DNA of 64,000 nt from Marinagarivorans cellulosilyticus (GTDB lineage Bacteria; Pseudomonadota; Gammaproteobacteria; Pseudomonadales; Cellvibrionaceae), in assembly GCF_021655555.1 (NCBI RefSeq), contig NZ_AP023086.1, forward strand, positions 496,001 through 560,000, read 5' to 3'. The position numbers and the translations under genes are program-made. Under the pieces are notes generated by a model that did no database searches, had not been told where the DNA came from, and worked only from the letters and a program-made list of their open reading frames with translations. Each line of letters begins with the position of its first letter. The stretch's first letter is position 1. This document shows, in pieces, positions 44,061 through 53,071 of the stretch.

Positions 44061-45425
44061 CAACACTTCGGACAGTTTTAAGCACCCCAATAGGCCCAAA
44101 GTAGTCATGTCGTGTCGGCAGGAAGGGAATAGAGTTTCGCTATGTTATTAGGAGTCATGGATAAATTTTGAGATAATTTGGTTTCTGACATCAAACAACC
44201 CACAAGATTTACCCATGACAGACCTAGTAAACACTATTTTCAGTTTAATGCCTAGCATCAATAAGCCTCAACGTGTATTTATGACTGGCCTGCTTGCCAC
44301 ATTGGTTGTATTTCACGGTCGAGCGACTTTCAGAAATATGAGTCGCTATAGCGATATGAGTGAGAAGCGATTCGCGCGTTGGTATCGACGAGAATTTCCG
44401 TTTGCGCAATTCAACACGGAGCTTCTCTTGCATTCATTGGGGCGGTCGCAGGAAAATATTGCAGCCATTGACGCTAGCTTCATGAAAAAGTCAGGTAAAA
44501 AGACAGAGGGGCTAGGCTGGTTTTATAACGGTGCTCAAGGGGCTAGTGAACGAGGACTAGAAACGTCACTCATTAGCGCAGTGAATATTAAAAGCCATAC
44601 GGCTTACTCGATTGATGCGCGGCAAACCATCGATACAGAAGGTAAAACACGCACTGATCTTTATGCTGATCATGCTGCCGATATGGCAGATGAATTGAAG
44701 CGTTTAGAGATTCAGTATCTAGCCGCTGATTCATTTTATAGCAAGTATAAATTTGTGAACAGCGTTGTGAATGCAGGGCTGCACATGGTCGGCAAGCTAC
44801 GAGTCGATGCAAATTTAAAATGGCTTTATCGGGGAGAATACTCGGGCTGCGGGCGGCCCAAACAATACGAAGGGAAAATCAATTTTGAAAATGATCTATC
44901 GCGCTTTCAGTACATTGGATCCTATGAAAGTAACACTGAAATATACAGCGCCATCGCGTATAGCGTTTCATTGAAGCGTGAGGTACGTGTAGTGCTTCTT
45001 CGATCGTCGGATTCAGCTGTATCGACAAGAGCGATATTGTTCTCGACAGATAAAAATTTAGACGCACTGACATTATTGTCGTATTACAGGGCTCGATTTC
45101 AAATAGAATTTTTATTCAGAGATGCTAAACAATACACCGGCTTGACACATTGCCAATCACGCCGTTCGGAGGCCATCAATAATCAGGTCAATGCGTCATT
45201 AACGGCTCTCAATCTATTAAAAATTGAGGATAGAGATAAAAAACAAACGGCTGAGAAAACGGTCATATCGATAGCGAGCTGGAAGCGACGAAAGTCCAAC
45301 CAGCATCTGCTCTCAAGAGTTTTTGAGAGGTTAGGTGTAAACCTGAAATCGATTAAAGTCTGTAATGTGTACGAGGAGCTGAGTGATTACGGGCTTATTG
45401 CTTCATAAAACTGTCTACAGTGTTG
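44061..45425 (+). mobile_element. IS4-family-like insertion sequence, complete
   Basis: 1365 bp. Terminal inverted repeats: caacacttcggacagtttt at 44061-44079 and its imperfect complement at 45407-45425 (16 of 19). A 7-bp direct duplication AAAATTA stands at 44054-44060 and 45426-45432. The single transposase gene fills the element. Intact ends and a perfect duplication indicate a fairly recent insertion. It splits a probable LysR-TauE pair, since without it the LysR stop would lie about 60 bp from the TauE start. Confidence 0.93.
44215..45408 (+). CDS. IS4-type DDE transposase
   Basis: 397 residues, intact frame. Catalytic residues D86 (AIDASFMKK), D172 (AADSFYS) and E298 in the YREK signature YRARFQIEFLFRDAK (Y-x2-R-x3-E-x6-K), typical of the IS4 group. 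The N-terminal part SEKRFARWYRREFPF is a DNA-binding-like segment. It catalyses cut-and-paste movement of the element at 44061-45425. The stop lies inside the right inverted repeat. Confidence 0.9.
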   Translation: MTDLVNTIFSLMPSINKPQRVFMTGLLATLVVFHGRATFRNMSRYSDMSEKRFARWYRREFPFAQFNTELLLHSLGRSQENIAAIDASFMKKSGKKTEGLGWFYNGAQGASERGLETSLISAVNIKSHTAYSIDARQTIDTEGKTRTDLYADHAADMADELKRLEIQYLAADSFYSKYKFVNSVVNAGLHMVGKLRVDANLKWLYRGEYSGCGRPKQYEGKINFENDLSRFQYIGSYESNTEIYSAIAYSVSLKREVRVVLLRSSDSAVSTRAILFSTDKNLDALTLLSYYRARFQIEFLFRDAKQYTGLTHCQSRRSEAINNQVNASLTALNLLKIEDRDKKQTAEKTVISIASWKRRKSNQHLLSRVFERLGVNLKSIKVCNVYEELSDYGLIAS

Positions 45426-45444
45426 AAAATTAAAGTATTGTGCG

Positions 45445-46395
45445 TTAACGAACGCCCGCATTATGGTTTGGTGTGGTGGTGTATTTAGCTGGTTGCAGCA
45501 TAGGATCTGCTGCAAACTCTGCGGCTAAGAAGTCAATCATCTCGCGTACTTTAGGGGCTAAGTAATGCCGGCAAGGATAAACCGCGCTAATAGGTTGGGG
45601 GTGTGGTTGCCAGTCTTGCAGTAGTGCGACCAAATCACCATTTTCTAATTCGCTATCCACAAAGTGCCAAGTGGGAACATAGCCAATACCTAGCCCTTGA
45701 ATAATTGCAGTGCGTACACCCTCTGTATTGTTTGCGGTGTAGCGGCCTTGTATAGGAATGTTAATGGGCCCTTGCGGTGCATTGAAGCGCCAATTGGCGC
45801 CAGCATTTAACCGGCTATAGACAATGCATTGGTGGCGGCGAAGGTCGTTGGGCGTTTGAGGTGTGCCAGCCTTGGCTAGGTAAGCTTTGCTAGCGACAAC
45901 AATTCGGCGTGTGGTGCCTATTTGGCGAGAGACCATATTGGGGTCGGTAACTTCCCCGACTCGAATAGACAAGTCTATTCCCTCTTCGATTAAATCACTG
46001 AATTGGTCATTCATGCGTAAATCAACGGCAACATTTGGGTTGTTGGCCATAAATTGCGCTAATCGAGGAATGATATGTAAGCGGCCAAAAACCACCGCAC
46101 AAGACATGCGCAGCGTACCGCTAGGTTTACCTTTGCGCTTGCCAACAGCATCTTCGGCAAGCTTTAAGCTTTCTAGGCTTTGTAGCGCGTGCTGATAAAA
46201 AATATGGCCATCATCGGTAAGCGAGAGCGAGCGGGTGGTGCGGTGAAAAAGCCGACAGCCGAGGTGTTCCTCCAGAGCTGCAACTTGGCGAGAAATAGTA
46301 GGCTGCGAACTATTTTGCTCAGCCGCCACGCTGGAGAAAGAGCCCGCTTCTACAACGCGCGCAAAGGTTTTGATTTGGGATATTAAATCGGACAT
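45445..46395 (-). CDS. LysR-family transcriptional regulator
   Basis: 316 residues. N-terminal winged helix (FARVVEAGSFSSVAAEQNSSQPTISRQVAALEEHLG split over the helix-turn-helix), RLFHRTTRSLSLTDDG, then the effector-binding domain. It lies divergent from the beta-hydroxyacid dehydrogenase gene with 143 bp between the starts. LysR regulators often control the divergent gene, so that dehydrogenase is the likely target. The TauE gene that may once have followed it is now separated by an IS. Confidence 0.9.
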   Translation of the reverse strand: MSDLISQIKTFARVVEAGSFSSVAAEQNSSQPTISRQVAALEEHLGCRLFHRTTRSLSLTDDGHIFYQHALQSLESLKLAEDAVGKRKGKPSGTLRMSCAVVFGRLHIIPRLAQFMANNPNVAVDLRMNDQFSDLIEEGIDLSIRVGEVTDPNMVSRQIGTTRRIVVASKAYLAKAGTPQTPNDLRRHQCIVYSRLNAGANWRFNAPQGPINIPIQGRYTANNTEGVRTAIIQGLGIGYVPTWHFVDSELENGDLVALLQDWQPHPQPISAVYPCRHYLAPKVREMIDFLAAEFAADPMLQPAKYTTTPNHNAGVR

Positions 46396-46538
46396 TCAAT
46401 ATATTCGAAAATTGAATAAATGCTATGCAATGTAACCAACTTATCGCCCGTAGGCAAATGAATCATAGTGCGCCCTCATTGTGTTGGTGCGCTGTTATGC
46501 CGCTGGCGCTATCGATCATTCACTCGTTGGAGAATACC

Positions 46539-47396
46539 GTGAGTAATATTGCTTTTTTAGGCCTTGGAAATATGGGGGTAAGAATGTGCCAACACCTGCT
46601 AGATGCAGGGCATCAAGTAGTGGTTTGGAACCGCACGGCGGCTAGAGCCAAACCGTTGCTTTCGTTGGGGGCAACCATGGCGCTAACGCCAAAATTGGCA
46701 GTGGCAAATGCCGACGTTGTATTTTCAATGCTGCGCGATGACGCGGCCTCTAGCGAGGTGTGGTTACACAAGCAGCAAGGGGCTTTAATGGCTTTAAAAG
46801 CTGAAGCATTGGCCGTGGAGTGCTCTACAGTTTCTGTAGGCCACTTTGATAAATTGGTTAACAGGTTTGAGGCGTACGGGCGAGACATTATATGCGCGCC
46901 GGTAGCTGGGTCACTGCCGCAAGCCGAGCAGAAAAAGCTCATCTTTTTGGTTGGTGCTAGCCAAGCGCAATTGATGCGTATTCAGCCGTTACTTAATGTT
47001 ATGGGGGCAGTTGTTCATCATGTTGGCGAGGGCAGCAGCGGTGTAGTGCTAAAGCTAATGGTAAATTCTTTGTTGGGTGTGCAGGTTTCGTTATTAGCAG
47101 AGTTGTTAGGCTTTTGCGAAAAATTCGATGTTAACCCGAGAAAAGCCATGGACATTCTCGCTCAATTACCGGTAGTAAGCCCTGCGCTTGCATCGGCGGC
47201 GCAAGGCATGCTGGCAAAAAACTTTGCGCCCAATTTTCCAATCGATTTAGTGGCAAAAGATTTTAAATTATTATTAGCCGATGCAGGGCAAGCCATTAAG
47301 CTACCGGTGACTAAAAGTACCGGTGCGGTATTTACGGCGTGCTGCGAAAAAGGTGGCGGGGATAATATTACAGGTGTTTATAAGTGCTATATGTAA
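46539..47396 (+). CDS. 3-hydroxyisobutyrate dehydrogenase-like beta-hydroxyacid dehydrogenase
   Basis: 285 residues from GTG 46539; GGAG at 46529-46532 is 6 bases upstream, and the N-terminus then begins with the NAD(P) Rossmann motif FLGLGNMG. The longer frame adds residues without similarity. APVAGSLPQAE is the substrate-loop segment of the family and KLMVNSLLGVQ the catalytic Lys region. Related enzymes oxidise 3-hydroxyisobutyrate, tartronate semialdehyde or reduce succinic semialdehyde; the substrate is not resolved here. Divergent from the LysR gene. Confidence 0.85.
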   Translation: MSNIAFLGLGNMGVRMCQHLLDAGHQVVVWNRTAARAKPLLSLGATMALTPKLAVANADVVFSMLRDDAASSEVWLHKQQGALMALKAEALAVECSTVSVGHFDKLVNRFEAYGRDIICAPVAGSLPQAEQKKLIFLVGASQAQLMRIQPLLNVMGAVVHHVGEGSSGVVLKLMVNSLLGVQVSLLAELLGFCEKFDVNPRKAMDILAQLPVVSPALASAAQGMLAKNFAPNFPIDLVAKDFKLLLADAGQAIKLPVTKSTGAVFTACCEKGGGDNITGVYKCYM

Positions 47397-47421
47397 AAAG
47401 GCAATAGCGATACAGCGCTAT

Positions 47422-47468
47422 TAATCATAGCGGCGACCCCTAAAAAGAAGCCTGTGCCGCTATGATTA
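47422..47468. terminator. Bidirectional terminator between convergent genes
   Basis: TAATCATAGCGGC (47422-47434) pairs perfectly with GCCGCTATGATTA (47456-47468). It lies between the convergent 46539-47396 and 47476-47886 genes. Confidence 0.75.
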
Positions 47469-47475
47469 CAGCATT

Positions 47476-47886
47476 CTAAGCTTCTGGCGGCCCAAAACGG
47501 TTAGCGCCATCGGTTCCGGCTAGGCAGCCGTTTTCAACGAATGCCCAGATAGGGCCAATCACAGGAATAAGTGAAATTAGAATAAACCAAGCCGACTTGT
47601 CGCGGTCGTGCCAGCGTTTTGCCTGAATAGCCAGTGATGCCCATATTAGCGGGATGTATAAAATAACAAATACTCCTGCGATAGCATCTTCGTTAATACC
47701 TAGTGTGGCCAAGAGAAACATGAGCACGAATATGGCTACAAACATGCTCAGCAGGTATTTCCAGTAAGTTGCGCGTCTAATGCGGCCCTTAAAAGAAAGT
47801 AAAATTTCCTTGGGCGTTAGTGATACGGCCTCACCTGAATCGCTGCTAACATCTGAATTTGGTGTCTCGTATATATTTTGTGTCAC
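47476..47886 (-). CDS. DUF805 membrane protein
   Basis: 136 residues with three to four hydrophobic helices. The family pattern is clear: FKGRIRRATYWKYL near the start, AIQAKRWHDRDKSAWF in the middle and NRFGPPE at the end. Inner-membrane protein of unknown role. Confidence 0.9.
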   Translation of the reverse strand: MTQNIYETPNSDVSSDSGEAVSLTPKEILLSFKGRIRRATYWKYLLSMFVAIFVLMFLLATLGINEDAIAGVFVILYIPLIWASLAIQAKRWHDRDKSAWFILISLIPVIGPIWAFVENGCLAGTDGANRFGPPEA

Positions 47887-47911
47887 TACCTATTAACTCC
47901 TTTTGGTTATT

Positions 47912-48139
47912 GGGTGTCTCTAAAAATGTACTTTTCCCGCGAGAGCAGCTTACAGTTTTTTGCTCCTCGACGGCGAGTTCCCGCGCCGGGAACGCCCATG
48001 GATTGGCTAGAGCGAGTCCAGAAAAATTGTCGGCTGCCGCTAAGTTAATTACATTGCCACGGATGGAGGAAGTGCAGAAAGTTGCCAGTAGCGACTTCTG
48101 CCCTTGCCCTCACAAAAAATTACTATTTTTAGATATCCC
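47912..48139. repeat. MITE-like element, copy B (228 bp), with an inserted palindromic core
   Basis: Left end gggtgtctctaaaaat (47912-47927) and right end at 48124-48139 match the two ends of copy A in inverted order, including the flanking ctcacaaaaaattacta. The middle contains GAACGCCCATGGATTGG, GAGTCCAGAAAAATTG and TCGGCTGCCGCT, the core of the palindromic repeat at 38502-38644. So this copy joins both repeat families. It has no gene. Confidence 0.65.
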
Positions 48140-48274
48140 TTATTTGTGTGTCACAGAGCATCAACTTGTTGCTGTATGGTTTAAGCACAAAGGCGTGATG
48201 CACTGCTTTCTTTTGAATAAGCCTCGCGTATACCACGAGATGGTTTATTCAAGGTTACATTATGGTTGGCTCTG

Positions 48275-48559
48275 TTAATTCTGTACACAAGATGTGTAGA
48301 TTAATTGCAGGTATAGTGGATTACAGCTCAGAATTTTCCCCACCAGTAGAGTGAGTGTGGAAATAAAAAGAGTGCACATAAGGTATACGTTAAGCGGCCG
48401 GTATCCAGAAAATTTTAGTGCAACGCTAGAAATGGTGCTATAGAAGCGGTGAAGTGATCCTGGGCCAAAGGTAAATGCAGCGTTAGGGTAAGGTGCGGCA
48501 TACCAACTGGGCAGCTCTGAAATAACATAGCCTTGTTCGAGAATCCAAAAGTTAAACAT
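48275..48559 (-). CDS. Small hypothetical protein with one membrane helix
   Basis: 94 residues, with AAGGA about 9 bases before the ATG (minus strand). A hydrophobic stretch VYLMCTLFISTLTLLVG near residue 60-75 could be a helix. No family is recognised. It lies between repeat copy B and a lone MITE end. It may be a real small gene, but support is limited to the ribosome binding site. Confidence 0.35.
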   Translation of the reverse strand: MFNFWILEQGYVISELPSWYAAPYPNAAFTFGPGSLHRFYSTISSVALKFSGYRPLNVYLMCTLFISTLTLLVGKILSCNPLYLQLIYTSCVQN

Positions 48560-48898
48560 CGTTCACATTCCTTTACTGAAATTAGTCGCCAAATACTGCA
48601 GTAGCTTGGTGTACTGCTAAGTTAAAATTAAGGGCGGCTCTAAAAATATGCTTTAACGCCACAAGAGTGTATGCACTAATACCTTGGGGTGCTGAACTAT
48701 GTTGATTTTGGCGCCTGTGCCGTTTGGTGCTCTTAGGCCCGTAATCGGTCTTATGGCTTGTCATAACTAATGTATTAAAGAATGGCTTTGTTATTTCTTT
48801 CGGAAATATGTATGTAGTTAGATCACGCCTAATAATGCTGTTTAGTCTCGATAGCCCAACGAGTATTTTCCTAGTTACTTTTCGGCTATTATTAAGGA
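48560..48898. other. Intergenic region before the solute-binding-like gene
   Basis: 339 bp that hold the lone MITE end at 48632 and nothing else I can recognise. AAGGA at 48894-48898 touches the ATG at 48899. Confidence 0.35.
48632..48647. repeat. Lone MITE end (gggcggctctaaaaat)
   Basis: 16 bp that match the inverted-repeat end of copies A-C at most positions. I find no matching second end within 300 bp, so this is a solo or degraded copy. Confidence 0.45.
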
Positions 48899-49849
48899 AT
48901 GTTTTCGCTGACGCCTCCCTTAATGTTACAGCCTCTATATCGCTTTTACTGCAAAGCTTTTTGGCCATTATTGCTGCCTGTGTATGTGGTATGGGGGCTA
49001 GAGCCTGTTATTGCGTCTCAAGGGCAAGAAAAGCGCGCTATTTTTGTAAAGTATGCTAATAACCAAGAAGATGATTATTTTAAAGTTAGAGATCAATATT
49101 TTATAGATTTACTCAATTTGGCGGCTAAATATTCAGACGTCAAAATCTCTTTAGTGCCTGCGAGGATGACCAATCAAGTCGAAAGTCGCGTTGTGCTAAG
49201 TGTAGAAAAGGGTGAGCTAGATGTGCATTGGTTACATACTAATGCACATCTAGAGTCGGAACTTCTGCCTATTCGCATCCCTTTATATAAAGGCCTAATT
49301 GGCTGGCGCTTAATGCTTATTCGCCAAGAGGATCGCGATTTGCTTAAAGGTATTGCTTCGGTGGATGCCTTAAGGCAGTTCCCAGTACTACAAAGTTTTG
49401 ATTGGCCGGATACGCCTATTTTGAAAGCCAGTGGTTTTGAAGTTGAATCGTCAGTAGATTTTAGAAGCCTATTTCGTATGTTGCGCTACGGTCGAGCAGA
49501 TATGTTTCCGCGTTCGATCGTGGAAATTTGGGGGGAACTTGATGATCAATCGGGCTTGGATTTAATGGTTGATCCATACGTTACCCTACATTACCCAACG
49601 GCGTATTACTTTTTTGTAGCTAAAGGCAACAAAAAACTACGCGACCTATTAGCGCAGGGCTTAACGCGGGCAATCGAAAGCGGAGACTTTGAGCAGCATT
49701 TTCAAAAACACTTTTCTGCAGTTATTAAAAAAGCAAAGCTCACAGAGCGTACTTTAATCTCAATTAAAAACCCAAACTTGCCAGCATTAACGCCCTTGGA
49801 TAAAAAACATCTATGGTTTATTCCAGAGAAAAGCACCGTAAAACCATAA
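48899..49849 (+). CDS. Type-2 periplasmic solute-binding-like protein (amino-acid type)
   Basis: 316 residues (ATG 48899; ATG 48923 is also possible, since the AAGGA lies right against 48899). Signal-like hydrophobic stretch at about 20-36. The following domain has the type-2 binding layout of SBP_bac_3 proteins: KISLVPARMT, ELDVHWLHTN, the hinge region IPLYKGLIGWRLMLI, and FRMLRYGRADMFPRS. No ABC permease is adjacent. Such orphan periplasmic proteins are frequent in aquatic gammaproteobacteria and may serve sensing rather than uptake. Confidence 0.7.
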   Translation: MFSLTPPLMLQPLYRFYCKAFWPLLLPVYVVWGLEPVIASQGQEKRAIFVKYANNQEDDYFKVRDQYFIDLLNLAAKYSDVKISLVPARMTNQVESRVVLSVEKGELDVHWLHTNAHLESELLPIRIPLYKGLIGWRLMLIRQEDRDLLKGIASVDALRQFPVLQSFDWPDTPILKASGFEVESSVDFRSLFRMLRYGRADMFPRSIVEIWGELDDQSGLDLMVDPYVTLHYPTAYYFFVAKGNKKLRDLLAQGLTRAIESGDFEQHFQKHFSAVIKKAKLTERTLISIKNPNLPALTPLDKKHLWFIPEKSTVKP

Positions 49850-49931
49850 ATGGTAAGTAGCGGTTACTCACCATTATATTTAAATTGACGTAATGCTTTG
49901 TATGGCAGCGGTGCGTGCTACTTGCAAACGT

Positions 49932-51128
49932 CTAAAGCGCGTGCTGATGTTTGTGTAATACCTCGAGTGTATGAATAACGCCACGCAGCTCGGCTAAACC
50001 TTTCATGCGGCCAGTATAGGAATAGCCGGGTTTTACGCCTTCGGTATTGAGCTCGTCCGCCATTAAGTGGCCGTGGTCTGGACGCATAGGAATAGAGCAA
50101 TCGCTTTCGCCTGCACTTGACCTTCGTCGCTCTTCGCACAGTAAGGCGTTAATAAGCCCGACCATATCGTTGTCGCCATCTAAATGATCAGCTTCGTAAA
50201 AGGAGCCATCTTGTTCGCGTTTTACATTTCGCAAGTGAACAAAATAAATGCGGTTGCCAAATTCGTTGGCCATGGCGGTTAAATTATTATCACCACGGGC
50301 ACCGTAAGAGCCTGCGCATAAGGTTAAACCGTTGGAGGGGCTTGGCACGGCATTAAGCAGTTTTCTCGCATCTTCGGCGGTAGATACAATGCGCGGCAAG
50401 CCAAATAACGAAAACGGTGGATCGTCTGGGTGAATGCACATTTTTACGCCAACGCTTTCAGCGGCGGGAATAATCTCTTGTAAAAATAAAAATAAGTGCT
50501 TGCGGAATTGTTCGGTGCCTAATGCTATAAATTGTTGAATGGCTGCGCGAATGGTATCGCGGGTGTAAGAGCCTTCGCCGCCAGGTAAACCGGCAATAAT
50601 ATTTTTTTCTAATAAAATCTTTTCGTCGTTACTCATAGCACTAAAGCGAGATTTGGCGCGGGCCAATACATCGCTAGAATAATCTTGCTCAGCTTTTGGT
50701 CGTTCCAGTAAATACACATCGTAGGCGGCGAAGTCGGTCATTTCAAAGCGCAAGGCTTGGCTGGCGTTTTTTAGCGTGTAGTTTAGGTTAGTGCGCGTCC
50801 AGTCCACTACCGGCATAAAGTTATAGCAGATGGTTTTAATACCTGCGTTACCCGCATTAATAACGGACTGTTTGTAGTTTTCGATATAAGCCTCGAAATT
50901 ACCGGTTCGCGTTTTTATATCGTTGTGCACCGGAATGCTTTCTATAACCGACCACTCAAGCCCAGCGTCTTCAATTTGCTTTTTTTGTTGTGCAATATCT
51001 TCTGCTTGCCATAGCGCCCCTGTGGGCACTTGGTGCAATGCGCTAACAATACCCGTGGCGCCTGCTTGTGCGATTTTTTGTAAACTGATGGAATCACTAG
51101 GGCCGAACCAGCGCCAAGTTTCTTGCAT
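49932..51128 (-). CDS. uxuA: Mannonate dehydratase
   Basis: 398 residues, ATG at 51128. It converts D-mannonate to 2-keto-3-deoxygluconate in the hexuronate pathway. Cytoplasmic TIM barrel, Mn2+/Fe2+ dependent. Family segments: MQETWRWFGPSDSISL, IKTICYNFMPVVDWTRT, MCIHPDDPPFSLFGLPRI, and the C-terminal PDHGHLMADEL with metal-ligand His and Asp. Length matches UxuA. No uxuB, uxaC or kdg gene adjoins it; the SDR at 54415 and the GntR at 53577 are the nearest candidates for the rest of the pathway. Confidence 0.96.
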   Translation of the reverse strand: MQETWRWFGPSDSISLQKIAQAGATGIVSALHQVPTGALWQAEDIAQQKKQIEDAGLEWSVIESIPVHNDIKTRTGNFEAYIENYKQSVINAGNAGIKTICYNFMPVVDWTRTNLNYTLKNASQALRFEMTDFAAYDVYLLERPKAEQDYSSDVLARAKSRFSAMSNDEKILLEKNIIAGLPGGEGSYTRDTIRAAIQQFIALGTEQFRKHLFLFLQEIIPAAESVGVKMCIHPDDPPFSLFGLPRIVSTAEDARKLLNAVPSPSNGLTLCAGSYGARGDNNLTAMANEFGNRIYFVHLRNVKREQDGSFYEADHLDGDNDMVGLINALLCEERRRSSAGESDCSIPMRPDHGHLMADELNTEGVKPGYSYTGRMKGLAELRGVIHTLEVLHKHQHAL

Positions 51129-51236
51129 GGTGGTGTTCCTCGTAAAGTCGAAAGTGGGGCTATTCTACCTTAGCTGAATGACCTATGTGCGGCAGAAATA
51201 ATACCGAACAATAAAACTGGCGGTATTAGTCCTTTA

Positions 51237-51428
51237 GGGTGTCGAGTTGCTCAATAACGGGCTATTCCAAAGCTTGCACAGGCTGTGGGGTATCCGTTTT
51301 TCCGACATAAAGCCGCGAGACATCGTGTTCCTCGGTAACTGCTTCTCGACATTCCGCACTTGCTCCAATAAAAGGCTTCCTACCTCTGTCCTTGCTCTCA
51401 CAAAAAATTACTATTTTTAGAGCTGCCC
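51237..51428. repeat. MITE-like element, copy C (one end clear)
   Basis: The right end, ctcacaaaaaattactatttttagagctgccc, ends at 51428 and matches copies A and B. The left end is probably the gggtgtcgag at 51237, but it is diverged, so the limit is uncertain. The inner part differs from the other copies. It lies between uxuA and the hydrolase lipoprotein gene. Confidence 0.5.
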
Positions 51429-51488
51429 TATATTAAATACGAGCAAGGCGTAATCTATGAAATATGTCACACTCCCATTTTCATATTC

Positions 51489-51506
51489 ATCATATGATAT
51501 GGTAAA
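51489..51506. promoter_or_regulatory. Palindrome ATCATATGAT, possible GntR operator
   Basis: ATCATATGAT at 51489-51498 is a perfect 10-bp palindrome followed by at-ggtaaa. The same tcatatgata-nn-gtaaa string stands at 54316-54332 in the divergent GntR-SDR promoter region. It lies 35-45 bp before the ATG at 51533, in promoter range. Confidence 0.5.
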
Positions 51507-51532
51507 TATTGACATCGTCGTGAGATAGCGCC

Positions 51533-53071
51533 ATGAAACAACACGGGCAACACTTTTTTAACCCTAGGCTAGTATTTTTTATGGCCGCAATTATTGTTGC
51601 CGGTTGCGATGGAGGTGTAGAGTCTTCTTCCGAGCATAGCCAAAGCTCTACGGTAAATATGCCTGTTAGTTCGTTAAGCAGCGCACAAAGCAGTGAGGAA
51701 TCTAGCCACTCTGCAGAGCATAGCTCTGAAATTAGCAGTGAGCAGTCCTCATCGGCGACGGTAGAGGAATCTTTTGTTTATGCGATAAATGCAGGGAGTC
51801 AACAACCTGCTCGCTTGGGTGGCATTGACTATCAGCCTGATCGGTTTGCATCTGGTGGTACCACGTTAGCTGTAACGGACTCAATAATGGGCGCCGCTGA
51901 TAGTACTCTTTTCCAGTCAGAGCGTTACGGCGAATATACTTACAATATTCCTGTGTCAAATGCGAATTACACTATCGTTTTACATTTTGCAGAGCTTTAC
52001 CACACCTCAAGCGGCGAACGCTCGTTTGACGTTAATGTTGAAGGTCGACAAGAATTATTAGAAATTGATTTGTTCAGTCTGGCTGGGCATGACGGCGCAT
52101 ATAACCACCGCGTTGAGGGAATCGTTGTTGAAGATGGAAACCTCACCATTGAATTAATTTCACGAATTGATAATGCCACGCTGAGCGGGTTTGCTATTTA
52201 TTCTAGTAATGGTGGCGCTTATGAAGAGCCGCCAGAACCACAGTGCACACAGGCGCAAAGAATGCAGCCTGCAGTGGTTAATTATGATCAAGCTATTACA
52301 AATCAAGCTCAGAAGAACCCACCTTCCGGAGCCTTTGGTTACGCTATTGAGCATGCAACGCAAACTTTACCTAACCATACAATTTTTAGGCCGGCACTGG
52401 ATGGTAATACAAAAATTCCAATTGTTGCTTGGGGGAATGGTGCTTGTTCAAACGTAGGTACGGAGCAAGCTGACTTTTTATTAGAAGTAGCATCGCATGG
52501 CTACCTTGTTATTGCTAACGGCGGGCCTTTTGGTTCTGGTAGTAATGATCAGCATGAAACCGAGCTTGTTAAAGCCATCGACTGGGCTATTGCAGAAAAC
52601 AACCGCCAATGTAGTCAGTTTTATCAAAAGTTAGATGTTGAGAAAATCGCAACCATGGGGTGGTCTTGTGGTGGTGGCATGGCTCACTATGCAGCGGTAG
52701 ATCCTCGTGTTGATACGGCAGTTGCTTTAAATAGCGGCATCGCTATTTTTGGTGATAGATTTGATTACTACCCTCGGTTTCATTCGCCGCTAGCCATATT
52801 TAATGGCGATCAAAGCGATGTTGCCTACAACCCCGGTCTTCAACAGTTTGACGAAGTCGATAATGTTCCCATTTACCACGCGAATTATCCCATTGGGCAT
52901 GGTGATGCGTATTTTCAGGATAACGGTGGTGAGTTTGGCATTATTGCAGTGGGTTGGCTTAACTGGATGCTAAAAGATGATCTCTCCAGTTCTGGCAAAG
53001 GTATGTTTATCGGCGACAATTGCCGCTTATGCCGCGGGCCATGGAATGCTAAGCATAAAGGCTTTGATTAG
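51533..53071 (+). CDS. Lipoprotein with malectin domain and alpha/beta hydrolase
   Basis: 512 residues. Lipobox IVAGC gives Cys25; Ser/Glu-rich linker about 28-78. Malectin-like beta-sandwich (about 80-228) with FVYAINAGSQQPA and YTIVLHFAELYH segments, a known carbohydrate-binding fold. The C-terminal alpha/beta hydrolase (about 245-500) has the nucleophile motif GWSCGGG (Ser about 378) and a candidate catalytic His in GHGDAY. A secreted esterase on acetylated or methyl-esterified polysaccharide is plausible. It shares a candidate operator with the GntR-SDR genes, which points to uronate or hemicellulose use. Confidence 0.85.
   Translation: MKQHGQHFFNPRLVFFMAAIIVAGCDGGVESSSEHSQSSTVNMPVSSLSSAQSSEESSHSAEHSSEISSEQSSSATVEESFVYAINAGSQQPARLGGIDYQPDRFASGGTTLAVTDSIMGAADSTLFQSERYGEYTYNIPVSNANYTIVLHFAELYHTSSGERSFDVNVEGRQELLEIDLFSLAGHDGAYNHRVEGIVVEDGNLTIELISRIDNATLSGFAIYSSNGGAYEEPPEPQCTQAQRMQPAVVNYDQAITNQAQKNPPSGAFGYAIEHATQTLPNHTIFRPALDGNTKIPIVAWGNGACSNVGTEQADFLLEVASHGYLVIANGGPFGSGSNDQHETELVKAIDWAIAENNRQCSQFYQKLDVEKIATMGWSCGGGMAHYAAVDPRVDTAVALNSGIAIFGDRFDYYPRFHSPLAIFNGDQSDVAYNPGLQQFDEVDNVPIYHANYPIGHGDAYFQDNGGEFGIIAVGWLNWMLKDDLSSSGKGMFIGDNCRLCRGPWNAKHKGFD

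Noticed and set aside
47859..48278. Plus-strand frame of 139 residues
   Set aside because: Most of it is the MITE-like element copy B and the palindromic core, so it is not a gene.
48582..48968. Minus-strand frame of 128 residues
   Set aside because: It runs over the lone MITE end and the 5' part of the solute-binding gene; no domain.
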